From contig JAZOOX010000014.1 of NCBI GenBank assembly GCA_045655245.1, positions 7,859 through 71,858 of the forward strand: a DNA stretch of 64,000 nucleotides, written 5' to 3'. The first letter of the stretch is position 1; each line of letters begins with the position of its first letter. Below, one piece after another: positions 38,478 through 48,523 of the stretch. Made by a program: the position numbers and the translations under genes. Under the pieces are notes generated by a model. The model saw only the letters and a list, made by a program, of their open reading frames with translations, was not told the DNA's origin and did not search any database. Source of the DNA: RGIG8785 sp045655245. GTDB lineage: Bacteria; Bacillota; Clostridia; RGIG8785.

Positions 38478-38921
38478 ATGCTCATCGGTAAGTTCGAACA
38501 CAGTTTGGATGCAAAGGGACGTGTTACGGTTCCGGGGCGGTTCCGCGACGACCTTGGCGAGCATTTTGTCATTACTCAGGGAATGGATCAAAACCTTTAC
38601 ATTTACCCCTTGGAGCAATGGGAAAGCTTTGCTGCAAAATTAAGCAGACTTCCGTTGGGCAACAAGGATGCCCGTGAGATTCTTCGTTTCTTTACCGGTG
38701 CTGCATGTGAGTGCGAACTGGACAAGCAGGGAAGAGTCTTGATTCAAAGCGAACTTCGCAGCTTTGCCAATATGGTCAAGGATGTTGTTTTCGTTGGCGC
38801 CATCAACCGTATCGAGGTTTGGGGTCGTGAAGAGTACCTTGCCAAGATGGCGCAGGTCGATACCGATCCTGAGACCATGAACGCGCGGCTGGAAGCCAAG
38901 ATGGAAGAATTTGAACTGTGA
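38478..38921 (+). CDS. mraZ: Transcriptional regulator / division protein MraZ
   Basis: 147 aa, two AbrB-like halves: GKFEHSLDAKGRVTVPGRFRDDL and CELDKQGRVLIQSELRSFA, each with the DxKGR-type motif. It opens the division and cell wall cluster and binds the repeats just upstream. AAAGGTGGTG precedes ATG 38478. Confidence 0.93.
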   Translation: MLIGKFEHSLDAKGRVTVPGRFRDDLGEHFVITQGMDQNLYIYPLEQWESFAAKLSRLPLGNKDAREILRFFTGAACECELDKQGRVLIQSELRSFANMVKDVVFVGAINRIEVWGREEYLAKMAQVDTDPETMNARLEAKMEEFEL

Positions 38922-39859
38922 TGACGAGTTTTTCCCATATCTCGGTACTAAAAGAAGAAACTATTAATCAACTTGACATTAAGCCGAACGGCGTCTATTT
39001 AGACGGTACCCTGGGCGGGGGCGGACATGCTTTTGAGATTGCCCGCCAGTTGGGGAATGGTCGGCTGATAGGAATTGACCGTGACGATGCTGCGATTGCT
39101 GCTGCAACCGAACGGCTTTCTCCTTTTTCGGACAAGGTTACCCTTGTTCGGGACAACTTTAAAAACGCTCGTTTTATATTAGAAGAACTGGGCGTTGACG
39201 GTCTGGACGGCGCCATGCTGGACTTGGGCGTTTCCTCCCATCAACTGGACGAGGGAGAGCGAGGGTTTAGTTATCGGTTTTCCGCACCCTTGGATATGCG
39301 GATGGACAGACGTCAGGAACTGACTGCCGATACGGTGGTCAACACTTACTCGGAACAGGACTTAGCCCGTGTCATCAACGACTACGGAGAAGAACGGTTT
39401 GCTCGTGCCATTGCGCGGCGGATTGTTCAAGCCCGCGCAACGGCGCCTATCGAAACGACCGATGCGTTGGCGGAGCTGGTTTTATCAGCATTCCCTGCGG
39501 CGGCTCGAAGAAACGCCACGGGACATCCTGCGAAACGCACTTTTCAGGCTTTGCGAATTGAGGTCAACGGGGAATTGACCATCTTAAAAGACGCCGTTTA
39601 TGACCTTTTCTCCTGTTTGAAATCGGGAGGGAGGTTAGCGATTATCACCTTCCATTCCTTAGAGGATCGGGCGGTGAAACAAGTCTTTGCAGACCTGTCC
39701 ACCGGTTGCACCTGTTCGAAAAAATTGCCCGTTTGTGTTTGCGGACGGGTGGCGGCAGGAAGGCTGATTACCAAAAAGCCGTTTGTTGCGACGGCAGAAG
39801 AACAAGAGCAAAATCACCGTGCCCACAGTGCAAAACTGCGGGTCATTGAAAAAAATTAA
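38921..39859 (+). CDS. rsmH: 16S rRNA m4C1402 methyltransferase RsmH
   Basis: 312 aa. HISVLKEETINQL, LDGTLGGGGHAFEIARQ (SAM motif), MLDLGVSSHQLDEGERGFSY and ITFHSLEDRAVKQVF are typical. ATG 38921 overlaps the mraZ stop (TGATG); a GTG at 38918 is also possible. Confidence 0.93.
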   Translation: MTSFSHISVLKEETINQLDIKPNGVYLDGTLGGGGHAFEIARQLGNGRLIGIDRDDAAIAAATERLSPFSDKVTLVRDNFKNARFILEELGVDGLDGAMLDLGVSSHQLDEGERGFSYRFSAPLDMRMDRRQELTADTVVNTYSEQDLARVINDYGEERFARAIARRIVQARATAPIETTDALAELVLSAFPAAARRNATGHPAKRTFQALRIEVNGELTILKDAVYDLFSCLKSGGRLAIITFHSLEDRAVKQVFADLSTGCTCSKKLPVCVCGRVAAGRLITKKPFVATAEEQEQNHRAHSAKLRVIEKN

Positions 39860-39872
39860 GGGGGAACGCGAC

Positions 39873-40337
39873 ATGTCAGTTGCTACACGGGGGAGTAGCG
39901 CCTATCGTTTAGAAATGATAGACTCGGCCGAACGGGTCGAACACACCAAATCTAAAAATCGCCGCAACCTGCAGACCAAAGCCGCTTCGAAGATGAAGGC
40001 GTTCGTTGCGTTACTGACTGTTTGTGCGGTTGCCTTTGGGATGGCATATCGGTTTGCCGTCTGGACCGGTTTAAACGCCGAGGTGAATGCTTTGGAAAAG
40101 GAGCTGACTTTAATTCAGGGTCAGAACAAACAGAGCGAACTGGCCATTGAGCAGAGTTACGACTTAAAAACGGTAGAAGAAATCGCCGTTACCAAGTTGG
40201 GAATGAGCCGCCCGTCCAAAGCACAGATTACTTATATTTCGATGAATTCCGCAGATTTCGCCGAGGTTGTCGGCGCTGAAGAACCTTCAGCGTGGCTGAG
40301 CCGTTTGGCAAGTGGCGTTCTGGCATATTTGCGATAA
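39873..40337 (+). CDS. ftsL: Cell division protein FtsL
   Basis: 154 aa. Basic cytoplasmic tail (about 1-50), one membrane helix (AFVALLTVCAVAFGMAYRF, about 51-69), then a periplasmic-side coiled coil ending in a hydrophobic tail. Sequence is poorly conserved; the call rests on topology and position between rsmH and the PBP. ATG 39873 follows AAGGGGGAA. Confidence 0.8.
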   Translation: MSVATRGSSAYRLEMIDSAERVEHTKSKNRRNLQTKAASKMKAFVALLTVCAVAFGMAYRFAVWTGLNAEVNALEKELTLIQGQNKQSELAIEQSYDLKTVEEIAVTKLGMSRPSKAQITYISMNSADFAEVVGAEEPSAWLSRLASGVLAYLR

Positions 40338-40359
40338 GGAAAACATACACTCAAGATAG

Positions 40360-40390
40360 TGGCGAGGCGTTTTAGTGGCCTCGCCATTTT
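40360..40390 (+). terminator. Strong hairpin between ftsL and the PBP gene
   Basis: Perfect 9-bp stem TGGCGAGGC (40360-40368) and GCCTCGCCA (40378-40386), then TTTT. A partial terminator or processing site inside the dcw operon. Confidence 0.65.
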
Positions 40391-40440
40391 GCCCACTTTT
40401 AGGAAAAGAAGGGCAATGAAATGCAGAAGGGAGAAAAAAC

Positions 40441-42609
40441 ATGGGACACCATACCAGAGCGAGAACGGTCATATTGATTCCCGTTGCTATCATCCTGGCG
40501 CTGGCGCTGTTGATTCGCGTTGGGTATTGGCAGTTTGTCCGCGGGGACCAGCTGCGCACCGAAGCGGCGCAACAGCAAACCCGTGACCGTTTGGTACAGT
40601 CGCCCCGTGGTTCGATTTTAGACCGAAACGGCAAGGAACTGGCAGTTTCTACCACTGTGGAAACAGTTTCGGTCACCCCAAAGACGGTGCGGGATAATAA
40701 CAAGGATGTTGCGCTGGTTGCCTCTCGCCTGGCAGGGATTTTGGAAATGGATCCTCAGGATGTACTGGATATTTTTAACCGTCAGACCAGCTACGAAATC
40801 GTCAAACGGCGGGTGGATAAAGACACCGCCGCGGCTGTTCGCGCCTATGTGGCAGAAGCGGATGTCAAGGGGATCAGTCTGGACGAGGATACCAAACGAA
40901 TGTATCCTTTGGGTTCGTTTGCTGCCCATGTTATCGGCTTTACGGGTACGGACAATGTTGGCCTTTCGGGGATTGAAATGGTCTTAAACTCCCGTTTGGT
41001 AGGTGAGCCCGGTCGCGTGGTTTCTGCTAAAAATGCCGCGGGGGACGAAATGCCCTTCCATTACGAGCGTCGCATCGACCCCAAAGAAGGGGAGGATGTG
41101 GTACTGACCATTGACGAGGTTATTCAGCTCTTTGCCGAAAAGCATTTGAACGAAGCTTATACCGAATGTGAAGCTGCCGAGGGGGCTTCCTGTATTGTGA
41201 TGGACCCCAAAACGGGCGAGATTCTTGCCATGGCAGTAGAAGGAACCTTTGATTTAAATGACCCCTTTTATCTCACTGACGAGGAAAAAGAGGTCTTAAA
41301 GCCGTTAGAAGGGGTTGCGTACAACGAGACTTGGAACAGCATCATGCAGCCCAAATGGCGGAATAAGGCGGTTCAGGACAGCTACGAGCCGGGTTCTACC
41401 TTTAAGATTATCACCGCCTCTGCCGCATTGGAAGAAGGTTTGGTTTCGGAAAATGACCATTTCTATTGCGGCGGCGTCAAAAAGGTTGGTTCCTGGGACA
41501 TTCATTGTCACAACCGTGCCGGACACGGGGCACAGACCTTCCGCGAGGGCATTCAGAATTCCTGCAATATTGTAGTGATGGAACTTGCCGAGCGGTTAGG
41601 CTCTGAGCTCTTTAAAAAGTACATCAAGTCCTTTGGCTTTTTCGAGACCACGGGCATTGAACTAAACGGCGAACAAAGCGGCATTTTCTACAGTAATTTT
41701 GGGGAAGTGGATATGGCGACCTCCTCCTTCGGGCAGGGGTTTCAGGTCACCCCTTTGCAGATGATGCGTGCCGTTTCGGCGGTTGCTAACGGTGGCAATC
41801 TGGTTCGTCCCCATTTGGTCAAGGAGTACCGCGACCGTGACGGCAACGTCACCGAAACGGTAGAGCCTACGATTTTGCGTCAGGTTATTTCGAAGAAGAC
41901 GTCCGAGACGATGGCCTCGATTTTGGAATCGGTTGTTTCGGAGGGGACAGGTAAAAATGCTTTTGTTAAAGGGTACCACGTTGCGGGTAAGACGGGTACT
42001 TCCGAGAAAAACCCCCGCGGTACTGAAAAACGTATTGCTTCCTTTATCGGATTTGCCCCCGCTGACGACCCCAAACTTTGCTGTCTGGTTATGCTGGATG
42101 AACCGCAGACCGAAGTTAAGTCGGGTGGATATCTTGCCGCCCCCGTTGTGGCACGGATTTTGGACGATTCTTTGAACTATCTGGGCGTCGAACCTGATTA
42201 TAACGAAACCAACGAGGTGCAGGAATTTTCTGTTCCCGATGTGAAGGGGCTTCCTTTGGATGCTGCCCGCAATACGCTGAACGAAAGCGGCTTCTCTTAC
42301 ACAGTTCACGGTGAGGGGGATACGGTTGTGGCACAGAGCCCTCCGTCCATGGCGTTGATTCGTCAGGGTGGAACCGTCCATTTGTACACCGAGGCGCAGG
42401 ATGCGGAAATGACCGTAGTGCCTGACCTTTCTAAAAAATCGGCGTTGGATTGCAACGTCCTACTGACCGGAGCGCGGCTGAACATGCGTATGACGGGCAA
42501 CACGGGCGAGGGGGCTTACTATGCCATGTCCCAAAGCCCCGAAGCAGGGACCGAAGTTCCTGTGGGCAGCATCGTAACCGTTGAGTTCCGCAGTTTAGAA
42601 CAGGAGTAA
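40441..42609 (+). CDS. Class B penicillin-binding protein with PASTA repeats (FtsI/SpoVD type)
   Basis: 722 aa. One N-terminal membrane helix, dimerisation domain (RGSILDRNGKELAVST), transpeptidase domain with SxxK (GSTFKI, about 319), SxN (SCNIVVM) and KTGTS (about 517), and two C-terminal PASTA domains (about 597-722). It cross-links septal peptidoglycan. Position after ftsL favours the vegetative FtsI role; the PASTA tail is also shared with SpoVD of spore cortex synthesis, so the symbol is left open. Confidence 0.9.
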   Translation: MGHHTRARTVILIPVAIILALALLIRVGYWQFVRGDQLRTEAAQQQTRDRLVQSPRGSILDRNGKELAVSTTVETVSVTPKTVRDNNKDVALVASRLAGILEMDPQDVLDIFNRQTSYEIVKRRVDKDTAAAVRAYVAEADVKGISLDEDTKRMYPLGSFAAHVIGFTGTDNVGLSGIEMVLNSRLVGEPGRVVSAKNAAGDEMPFHYERRIDPKEGEDVVLTIDEVIQLFAEKHLNEAYTECEAAEGASCIVMDPKTGEILAMAVEGTFDLNDPFYLTDEEKEVLKPLEGVAYNETWNSIMQPKWRNKAVQDSYEPGSTFKIITASAALEEGLVSENDHFYCGGVKKVGSWDIHCHNRAGHGAQTFREGIQNSCNIVVMELAERLGSELFKKYIKSFGFFETTGIELNGEQSGIFYSNFGEVDMATSSFGQGFQVTPLQMMRAVSAVANGGNLVRPHLVKEYRDRDGNVTETVEPTILRQVISKKTSETMASILESVVSEGTGKNAFVKGYHVAGKTGTSEKNPRGTEKRIASFIGFAPADDPKLCCLVMLDEPQTEVKSGGYLAAPVVARILDDSLNYLGVEPDYNETNEVQEFSVPDVKGLPLDAARNTLNESGFSYTVHGEGDTVVAQSPPSMALIRQGGTVHLYTEAQDAEMTVVPDLSKKSALDCNVLLTGARLNMRMTGNTGEGAYYAMSQSPEAGTEVPVGSIVTVEFRSLEQE

Positions 42610-42613
42610 AAAC

Positions 42614-44005
42614 ATGAAACTTTCCAGTCTGATTCCTTGCGCATTTGATACCGAAATCACCGATATTGCTGTGGACACCCGCTTGGTGCAAAAAGGTTCC
42701 CTTTTTGTCTGCATTACGGGGGTCAAGGTAGACGCGCATCAGTTTGCCGCTCGGGCGGAGGAACTGGGTGCCGTGGCAATCTTAGCAGAAAAAGACGTGG
42801 AAGTAAAAAACATCCCCGTGGTTCAGGTGGAAAACACCCGTGCCGCACTGCCCCGCATCATGTCCGCCTTTCTGGGACATCCCGAGTCAAAATTCCGACT
42901 GATCGGAGTTACGGGTACCAACGGCAAGACCAGCAGTACCCATTTCCTAAAATCGATTTTAGAAGCCGAGGGTCGCACCGTCGGCTTAATCGGCACCAAC
43001 CACAACTTGATCGGCAATACTGAACTGCCGTCTACCCATACCACTCCTGACAGTGTTTCCCTCTTTCGTCTGTTTGCCAAGATGGCAGAACTGGGCGCAA
43101 CCGATGTGGTTATGGAGATTTCGTCCCACGCATTAGACCAACACCGTGCCGATGCTGCCTTTACTGCGGCGGGGATCACCAATCTGACCCAGGACCACCT
43201 GGACTATCACGGCACTATGGAAGCCTATGCGGCGGCAAAGAAACGTCTTTTTACCATGACGGATGCGGCGGTTTACAATGCTGATGATCCTGCGGTCTGT
43301 GCTCTTTTGGGAGACTGCGCCGACGCTTTGACCTTTGGCATCCAAAGGGGAGATGTCCGTGCTGAAAACATTGTTAACAAGCCTACGGGCGTTTCTTTTA
43401 CCGTGGATGGAAAACCGTATTCTCTTGCCATCCCCGGGAGATTTAGCGTATACAATGCCTTGATGGCGTTTGCCCTTGCCCGTACCCTGGGATGCAGTGA
43501 TGAAACCATCCGGCGTGGGCTTGCGGCGGTAGAAGGGGTCAGTGGCCGTGCGGAAGTCGTTCCCGTCAACCTGCCTTTTACCGTAATGATTGACTATGCA
43601 CATACTCCTGACGGCATCGAGAAAATCTTAAATGCCGCACGGGAATTTACCGAAGGGGAGCTGTGGATTCTGTTCGGTTGCGGCGGTGACCGTGACAACA
43701 CCAAACGGCCCAAAATGGGTGCTGTGGCAGAAAAACTTGCCGACCGTTTGGTAGTCACCTCGGATAACCCCCGATCGGAGGACCCCGAAGCCATTATTAC
43801 TGACATTTTAGCAGGCATCACCGACCGAAGCCGTACGGTGGTATTCCCTGACCGTACCGAAGCCATCGCTTATGCTTTATCCCACGCCAAGGAGGGGGAT
43901 GTGGTGGTTTTGGCAGGAAAAGGTCACGAGACCTATCAGGTCTTAAAAGAAGGAAAAATCCACTACGACGAACGGGAAGTTATCAGACAAATACTGGAGG
44001 GATAA
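42614..44005 (+). CDS. murE: UDP-MurNAc-tripeptide synthetase MurE
   Basis: 463 aa. ATP loop GVTGTNGKTSST (about 99-110), HALDQHRAD, and the specificity motif DNPRSEDP, the DNPR signature for meso-diaminopimelate. It adds the third residue to the wall precursor in the cytoplasm. Confidence 0.94.
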   Translation: MKLSSLIPCAFDTEITDIAVDTRLVQKGSLFVCITGVKVDAHQFAARAEELGAVAILAEKDVEVKNIPVVQVENTRAALPRIMSAFLGHPESKFRLIGVTGTNGKTSSTHFLKSILEAEGRTVGLIGTNHNLIGNTELPSTHTTPDSVSLFRLFAKMAELGATDVVMEISSHALDQHRADAAFTAAGITNLTQDHLDYHGTMEAYAAAKKRLFTMTDAAVYNADDPAVCALLGDCADALTFGIQRGDVRAENIVNKPTGVSFTVDGKPYSLAIPGRFSVYNALMAFALARTLGCSDETIRRGLAAVEGVSGRAEVVPVNLPFTVMIDYAHTPDGIEKILNAAREFTEGELWILFGCGGDRDNTKRPKMGAVAEKLADRLVVTSDNPRSEDPEAIITDILAGITDRSRTVVFPDRTEAIAYALSHAKEGDVVVLAGKGHETYQVLKEGKIHYDEREVIRQILEG

Positions 44006-44006
44006 T

Positions 44007-45353
44007 ATGAAATTGACCATCCGCCAACTTGCAGAAGCCATCTCCGCCCTTTCTGTTACAGGGGAGGAAACGGCAACTTTTGATGGTGTTACCACCGATA
44101 CCCGTGAGGATTGCGCGGGCAAACTCTTTGTTCCCTTGGTAGGTGACCGTTTTGATGGTCACGACTATATTAAAACCGCTTTTGAAAAAGGAGCAGTAGC
44201 CGCTCTTTCCGATCGTGAGGCGGAGGGTAGATGCATCCTGCGGGTGGAAAACACCCTAACCGCGTTACAGGCGTTATCCGCCTATGTTCGACAAATGTGC
44301 AAGATTCCCGTTGTGGGCATCACGGGCAGTGTCGGCAAAACCACCACCAAAGAAATGCTCACCCTGACGGTGGGTAGTCAATATTGCACTCATAAGACCG
44401 AGAAAAACTTTAACAACCACATCGGCGTTCCGCTGACCCTTTTAAAACTGGAGGAAGAGCATCAGGCCGCCGTGGTGGAAATGGGGATGAACAACTCGGG
44501 TGAAATTTCTGTTTTGACCCGCCTCGCTCGTCCTGATGTTGCGGTTTTTACCAATATCGGGATGTCCCATATCGGAAACCTGGGCTCCCAAGAAAACATC
44601 TTAAAAGCCAAGCTGGAAATGTTAGAAGGTCTGCCCGATGACGGCATCGTGGTTTTGAACGCCGATGATCGTTTGCTTTGGAACGTACGGAATGACCTGC
44701 CCTTTCGGGTCATTTCCTATGGCATCCGCAACCCCGAAGCCGATTTGCGTGCCACCGACATCCGTACGGCAGAAGAATCGGTTACCTTTACGGTTAACGG
44801 GGAAACCGTTTGCCTGCCGTCTCCCGGTGAACACTCGGTCTATAACGCTTTGGCTGCTATTGGCGGTGGTCTTGCCGTAGGGGCAGAACTACCCAAAATG
44901 GTTCGCGCGTTAGAGACCTTTGGTGGTACCAAAATGCGGTTGAACATCCAGACGGTACGGGACTTCCGTGTTATCGAGGATTGCTATAATGCCAGTCCCG
45001 CTTCGGTTGCGGTGGCTTTGAAAGTCCTTACGGATTTGAAATGCGGCGGTAAGCGCATCGCCGTCTTAGGGAATATGAACGAGCTGGGTGACTATGCGGT
45101 TAGTGAGCATCAGCGCATCGGCCGTTTGGTTTTTGAATCGGGTGTGGATTTTCTGATTACCGTAGGTGATCTGGCGCGGGAAATCGCTCAGGGGGCGGCT
45201 TCCGCAGGCTTCCCTCAGACCCGACTCCGTTCTTTTGAAAATAACAATGCGGCAGGCGCGTTTTTGCGCACTGTTGTCGGTGGCGAGGATGTGGTCCTGG
45301 TCAAGGGCTCCCGTTCGACCCATTTGGAAGAAGTCATTGAAATACTGGAGTGA
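44007..45353 (+). CDS. murF: UDP-MurNAc-tripeptide D-Ala-D-Ala ligase MurF
   Basis: 448 aa. GITGSVGKTTTKEM (ATP loop), EKNFNNHIGVPLTLL, EMGMNNSGEIS and EDCYNASPAS are MurF signatures. It completes the pentapeptide. 1-bp gap after murE. Confidence 0.94.
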   Translation: MKLTIRQLAEAISALSVTGEETATFDGVTTDTREDCAGKLFVPLVGDRFDGHDYIKTAFEKGAVAALSDREAEGRCILRVENTLTALQALSAYVRQMCKIPVVGITGSVGKTTTKEMLTLTVGSQYCTHKTEKNFNNHIGVPLTLLKLEEEHQAAVVEMGMNNSGEISVLTRLARPDVAVFTNIGMSHIGNLGSQENILKAKLEMLEGLPDDGIVVLNADDRLLWNVRNDLPFRVISYGIRNPEADLRATDIRTAEESVTFTVNGETVCLPSPGEHSVYNALAAIGGGLAVGAELPKMVRALETFGGTKMRLNIQTVRDFRVIEDCYNASPASVAVALKVLTDLKCGGKRIAVLGNMNELGDYAVSEHQRIGRLVFESGVDFLITVGDLAREIAQGAASAGFPQTRLRSFENNNAAGAFLRTVVGGEDVVLVKGSRSTHLEEVIEILE

Positions 45354-45358
45354 GTACC

Positions 45359-46303
45359 ATGAAAATCTTGTTTGCAGGGATCTTGTCCTTTATCCTGACC
45401 GTGTTACTGGGTCAGGCGATTTTGCCCTTGCTTCGCCGTTGGAAGTTTGGTCAATCCATCCGTGAAGAAGGACCTAAAAGCCATCAGAAAAAAGCAGGCA
45501 CCCCTACGGTCGGCGGACTCTTTTTCATCCCCGCCGTTTTGGTGACCGCTTTGTTGCTCTTCCCCGATTCCAGGACGCTGGCGGTCTGTGTGGTCTCTTT
45601 GCTCTTTGGGCTGATTGGTCTGGCGGATGATGCCTTAATCATTGCCCGGGGGAAAAATCAGGGATTGACTGCAAAACAAAAACTGTTCTTGCAGATTTTA
45701 GCTTCGGCAGTGCTGGTAGTTTGGGCGCTGTATGGTTTGGGGATTGATACGGTAATTCGGATGCCCTTTGGCTTTTCTTTTACCATGCCCCTTTGGCTTT
45801 TTATCCCCTTGGTCTTGTTTATGACGGTGGGGATGACCAACGCCTCCAATCTGACTGATGGCATTGACGGTCTGGCATCGTCGGTAGTGCTGGTCGTTGC
45901 GATTTTTATGGGTGTGCTCTGTTTCCGACTCGGTATCGGGGAGGGGGCAGGCTTTGCTGCAGCGGTCGCAGGTGGTTGCGCAGGGTTTTTGGTGTACAAT
46001 GCGCATCCCGCAAAAGTCTTTATGGGCGATACCGGATCCATCTTTTTGGGTGGCGCGCTGACCGCCCTTTCGGTGGTTTACGGCTTGGAGGTTTTTTGGC
46101 TGATTGCCGCCGCCATTATGCTTTTTGAAACCTTATCGGTGATGATTCAGGTCGCTTCTTTCCAACTGACGGGGAAACGGGTCTTTAAAATGAGTCCCTT
46201 CCACCACCATTTGGAACTCTGCGGTTGGAGCGAATGGAAGATCGTCGGGTTCTTTGCCGCAGTGACTCTGGTACTCTGTGCACTGCTATTACTGATCATT
46301 TAA
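45359..46303 (+). CDS. mraY: Phospho-MurNAc-pentapeptide transferase MraY
   Basis: 314-aa membrane enzyme with about 10 helices that makes lipid I. HQKKAGTPTVGGL, the DD motif LIGLADDALI, NLTDGIDGLAS and the C-terminal MSPFHHHLELCGW (HHH) are all present. ATG 45359 follows GGAGTG; the GTG at 45350 overlaps the murF stop and is less likely. Confidence 0.94.
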   Translation: MKILFAGILSFILTVLLGQAILPLLRRWKFGQSIREEGPKSHQKKAGTPTVGGLFFIPAVLVTALLLFPDSRTLAVCVVSLLFGLIGLADDALIIARGKNQGLTAKQKLFLQILASAVLVVWALYGLGIDTVIRMPFGFSFTMPLWLFIPLVLFMTVGMTNASNLTDGIDGLASSVVLVVAIFMGVLCFRLGIGEGAGFAAAVAGGCAGFLVYNAHPAKVFMGDTGSIFLGGALTALSVVYGLEVFWLIAAAIMLFETLSVMIQVASFQLTGKRVFKMSPFHHHLELCGWSEWKIVGFFAAVTLVLCALLLLII

Positions 46304-46313
46304 GGAGGATACC

Positions 46314-47450
46314 ATGCCGAAACGCTCAGCACTCGGAAAAAAACTAAAGAAACAAGGCGCCTTTGACTTCACCTTCTTTTTGCTGTTAATGGCCCTGCTG
46401 GCGTTTGGGCTGATCATGCTCTTTTCCGCCAGTGCTCCTACCGCGGCGCAGGCGCCCTTTAACAACCCCTTCCACTTTGTATTCCGTCAGGGGGCGTGGG
46501 CACTGATTGGTCTGGGCGGGATGTTTGCCTGCTCGTATATTGATTATCGGTTTTGGAAACGGTTTGCGCGTTTGTTTGTGCTCTTGTCTATTGTGTTGTT
46601 GGTGCTGGTCTTGTTAGTGGGCACCGAAATCAACGGCGCCAAGCGCTGGTTGGGCGTTGGTGCCGCCAGTTTCCAGCCTTCCGAGCTGGTTAAGATTATG
46701 GTGATTTTAGCTCTTGCCGCCTTCCTTTCCCGCGGGGGAGATAAGATTAAAAAATTCTGGAAAGGGCTTTTTCCCTATCTTGCGTTGTTGGGTGTGATTG
46801 CCATACTGTTGTTGGGGCAACCCCACCTAAGTTGTACCGTTGTTATTTTGGGTACCGCCTGCATTATGTTTTTATTGGCAGGGGCGCGGATTCGCCACTA
46901 CGGGATTTTGGCGGCGATCGTTGCACCCATCGGCTACTGGCTGATTACCAGCGATGCAGAGCGCATGGAGCGTGTTCTTAGTTTCGTGGACCCCTGGAAG
47001 TACAAGCAGGAGGGTGGCTGGCAGGTCATCCAGTCGTTGTATGCTATTGGCTCGGGGGGGCTGTTCGGACTGGGGTTTACCCAAAGCCGCCAGAAGTTCC
47101 TGTACATTCCCGAACCTTATAACGACTTTATCTTTGCCATCGTTTGCGAAGAATTGGGGTTTATCGGCGCCGCGCTGTTTGTTGCCCTTTTTGCTCTTTT
47201 GATTATTCGCGGCGTTAAAATTGCCGTGAATGCCCCCGATACTTTTGGAACTCTTGCGGTAGCGGGTTTGACTACCCTGATTGCCGTTCAGTTTTTCCTG
47301 AACATTGCCGTTGTTACCTCCAGCGTTCCCGTTACGGGGATGCCGTTGCCCTTCTTTAGTTACGGTGGCTCGGCGTTGTGCTTTTTACTCTGGTCGATGG
47401 GCATTATTTTAAATGTCAGCCGTCAGTCTAAGGAGGTGCCCAAACAATGA
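46314..47450 (+). CDS. ftsW: SEDS peptidoglycan polymerase FtsW
   Basis: 378 aa, 10 membrane segments. RQGAWALIGLG, NGAKRWLGVGAASFQPSELVK (catalytic Asp/Glu loop region) and the C-terminal VPVTGMPLPFFSYGGSALCF are SEDS signatures. Works with the class B PBP upstream at the septum. Confidence 0.92.
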   Translation: MPKRSALGKKLKKQGAFDFTFFLLLMALLAFGLIMLFSASAPTAAQAPFNNPFHFVFRQGAWALIGLGGMFACSYIDYRFWKRFARLFVLLSIVLLVLVLLVGTEINGAKRWLGVGAASFQPSELVKIMVILALAAFLSRGGDKIKKFWKGLFPYLALLGVIAILLLGQPHLSCTVVILGTACIMFLLAGARIRHYGILAAIVAPIGYWLITSDAERMERVLSFVDPWKYKQEGGWQVIQSLYAIGSGGLFGLGFTQSRQKFLYIPEPYNDFIFAIVCEELGFIGAALFVALFALLIIRGVKIAVNAPDTFGTLAVAGLTTLIAVQFFLNIAVVTSSVPVTGMPLPFFSYGGSALCFLLWSMGIILNVSRQSKEVPKQ

Positions 47451-48523
47451 GAGTGATTTTTGCAGGAGGCGGTACTGCGGGGCATATCAATCCCGCAATT
47501 TCCGCAGCCCAGGAACTTTGCCGTCGCGACCCCCAAACAAAGGTGCTTTTCATCGGTGTGCGGGGGCATATGGAAGAAACCCTTTGCCAAAAAGCGGGGT
47601 TTGATATTTCGTTTATCCGTGTGGCGGGGTTTGACCGCCGCCATCTTTTGAAGAATGTAAAGATTGCAGGGGAGGCGCTAGCCGCCGTCCGTGACGCTAA
47701 AAAAATCATCCGTGCATTTGCCCCCGATGTGGTGGTGGGTACGGGCGGGTATGTCAGCGGTCCTGTGGTTTTTGCCGCCTCCCGTTTGAAAATTCCTACT
47801 GTCATTCAGGAACAAAATGTTTTGGCGGGAGTTACTACTAAACTTCTTTGCCGTGTGGCGACTGCCGTGGGTACCGCCTTTGAAGAATGTAAACTTCCCA
47901 ACTGTAAAAAACGGGTCTGTGTCGGGAACCCCTTACGCGCCGAACTCTTTGGTCTGTCGAAATTGGAAGCCCGTCAGCGCCTGGGTATCCCCCAAAACGT
48001 TCCCTTTGTGGTCGGTGTGGGCGGGAGCTTAGGCGCCCGTGCCATTACCGAGAATATGATTGCCCTGATGCACCACGCCCCCGAAAAGGTGCAGGTGTGG
48101 TTGTCGACGGGGAAGGGGGCTTATGAAAAGTATTATCCCAAGGCGCCTACCACCCCCAATTGCAAGGTGCTCCCTTATATCTATAATGCAGGGGAGGTCT
48201 ATGCCGCCGCCGATTTACTGGTCTGCCGTGCAGGTGCCATTACCCTGTCCGAAATGAACGCTATGGGCAAACCGGCTGTTTTGATCCCGTCCCCCTATGT
48301 GGCGGAAAACCATCAGGAACATAACGCAAGGATGCAGCAGGAAAAAGGTGCTGCCGTGATGATTACTGAAGGGGAATTAAACGAACAGGTTTTTATGGAT
48401 ACCGTATTTGGTTTGTTAAACGACCCTGCCCGGCTGGCGCAGATGTCAGAAGCTTCGCTCAAACTGGCGGTTGCCGATTCGTCGGCACGGTTTGCCGATT
48501 TGATTTTGGAGTGTGCAAAATGA
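47447..48523 (+). CDS. murG: Lipid II synthase MurG
   Basis: 358-aa GT28 glycosyltransferase. FAGGGTAGHINPAISAA near the N-terminus, HLLKN, and the UDP-GlcNAc site VCRAGAITLSEMNAMGKPAVLIPSP. Overlaps ftsW (ATGA) and the next gene (ATGA). Confidence 0.94.
   Translation: MRVIFAGGGTAGHINPAISAAQELCRRDPQTKVLFIGVRGHMEETLCQKAGFDISFIRVAGFDRRHLLKNVKIAGEALAAVRDAKKIIRAFAPDVVVGTGGYVSGPVVFAASRLKIPTVIQEQNVLAGVTTKLLCRVATAVGTAFEECKLPNCKKRVCVGNPLRAELFGLSKLEARQRLGIPQNVPFVVGVGGSLGARAITENMIALMHHAPEKVQVWLSTGKGAYEKYYPKAPTTPNCKVLPYIYNAGEVYAAADLLVCRAGAITLSEMNAMGKPAVLIPSPYVAENHQEHNARMQQEKGAAVMITEGELNEQVFMDTVFGLLNDPARLAQMSEASLKLAVADSSARFADLILECAK

Noticed and set aside
41662..42381. 239-aa minus-strand reading frame opposite the PBP gene
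   Set aside because: Antisense shadow of the transpeptidase and PASTA region.
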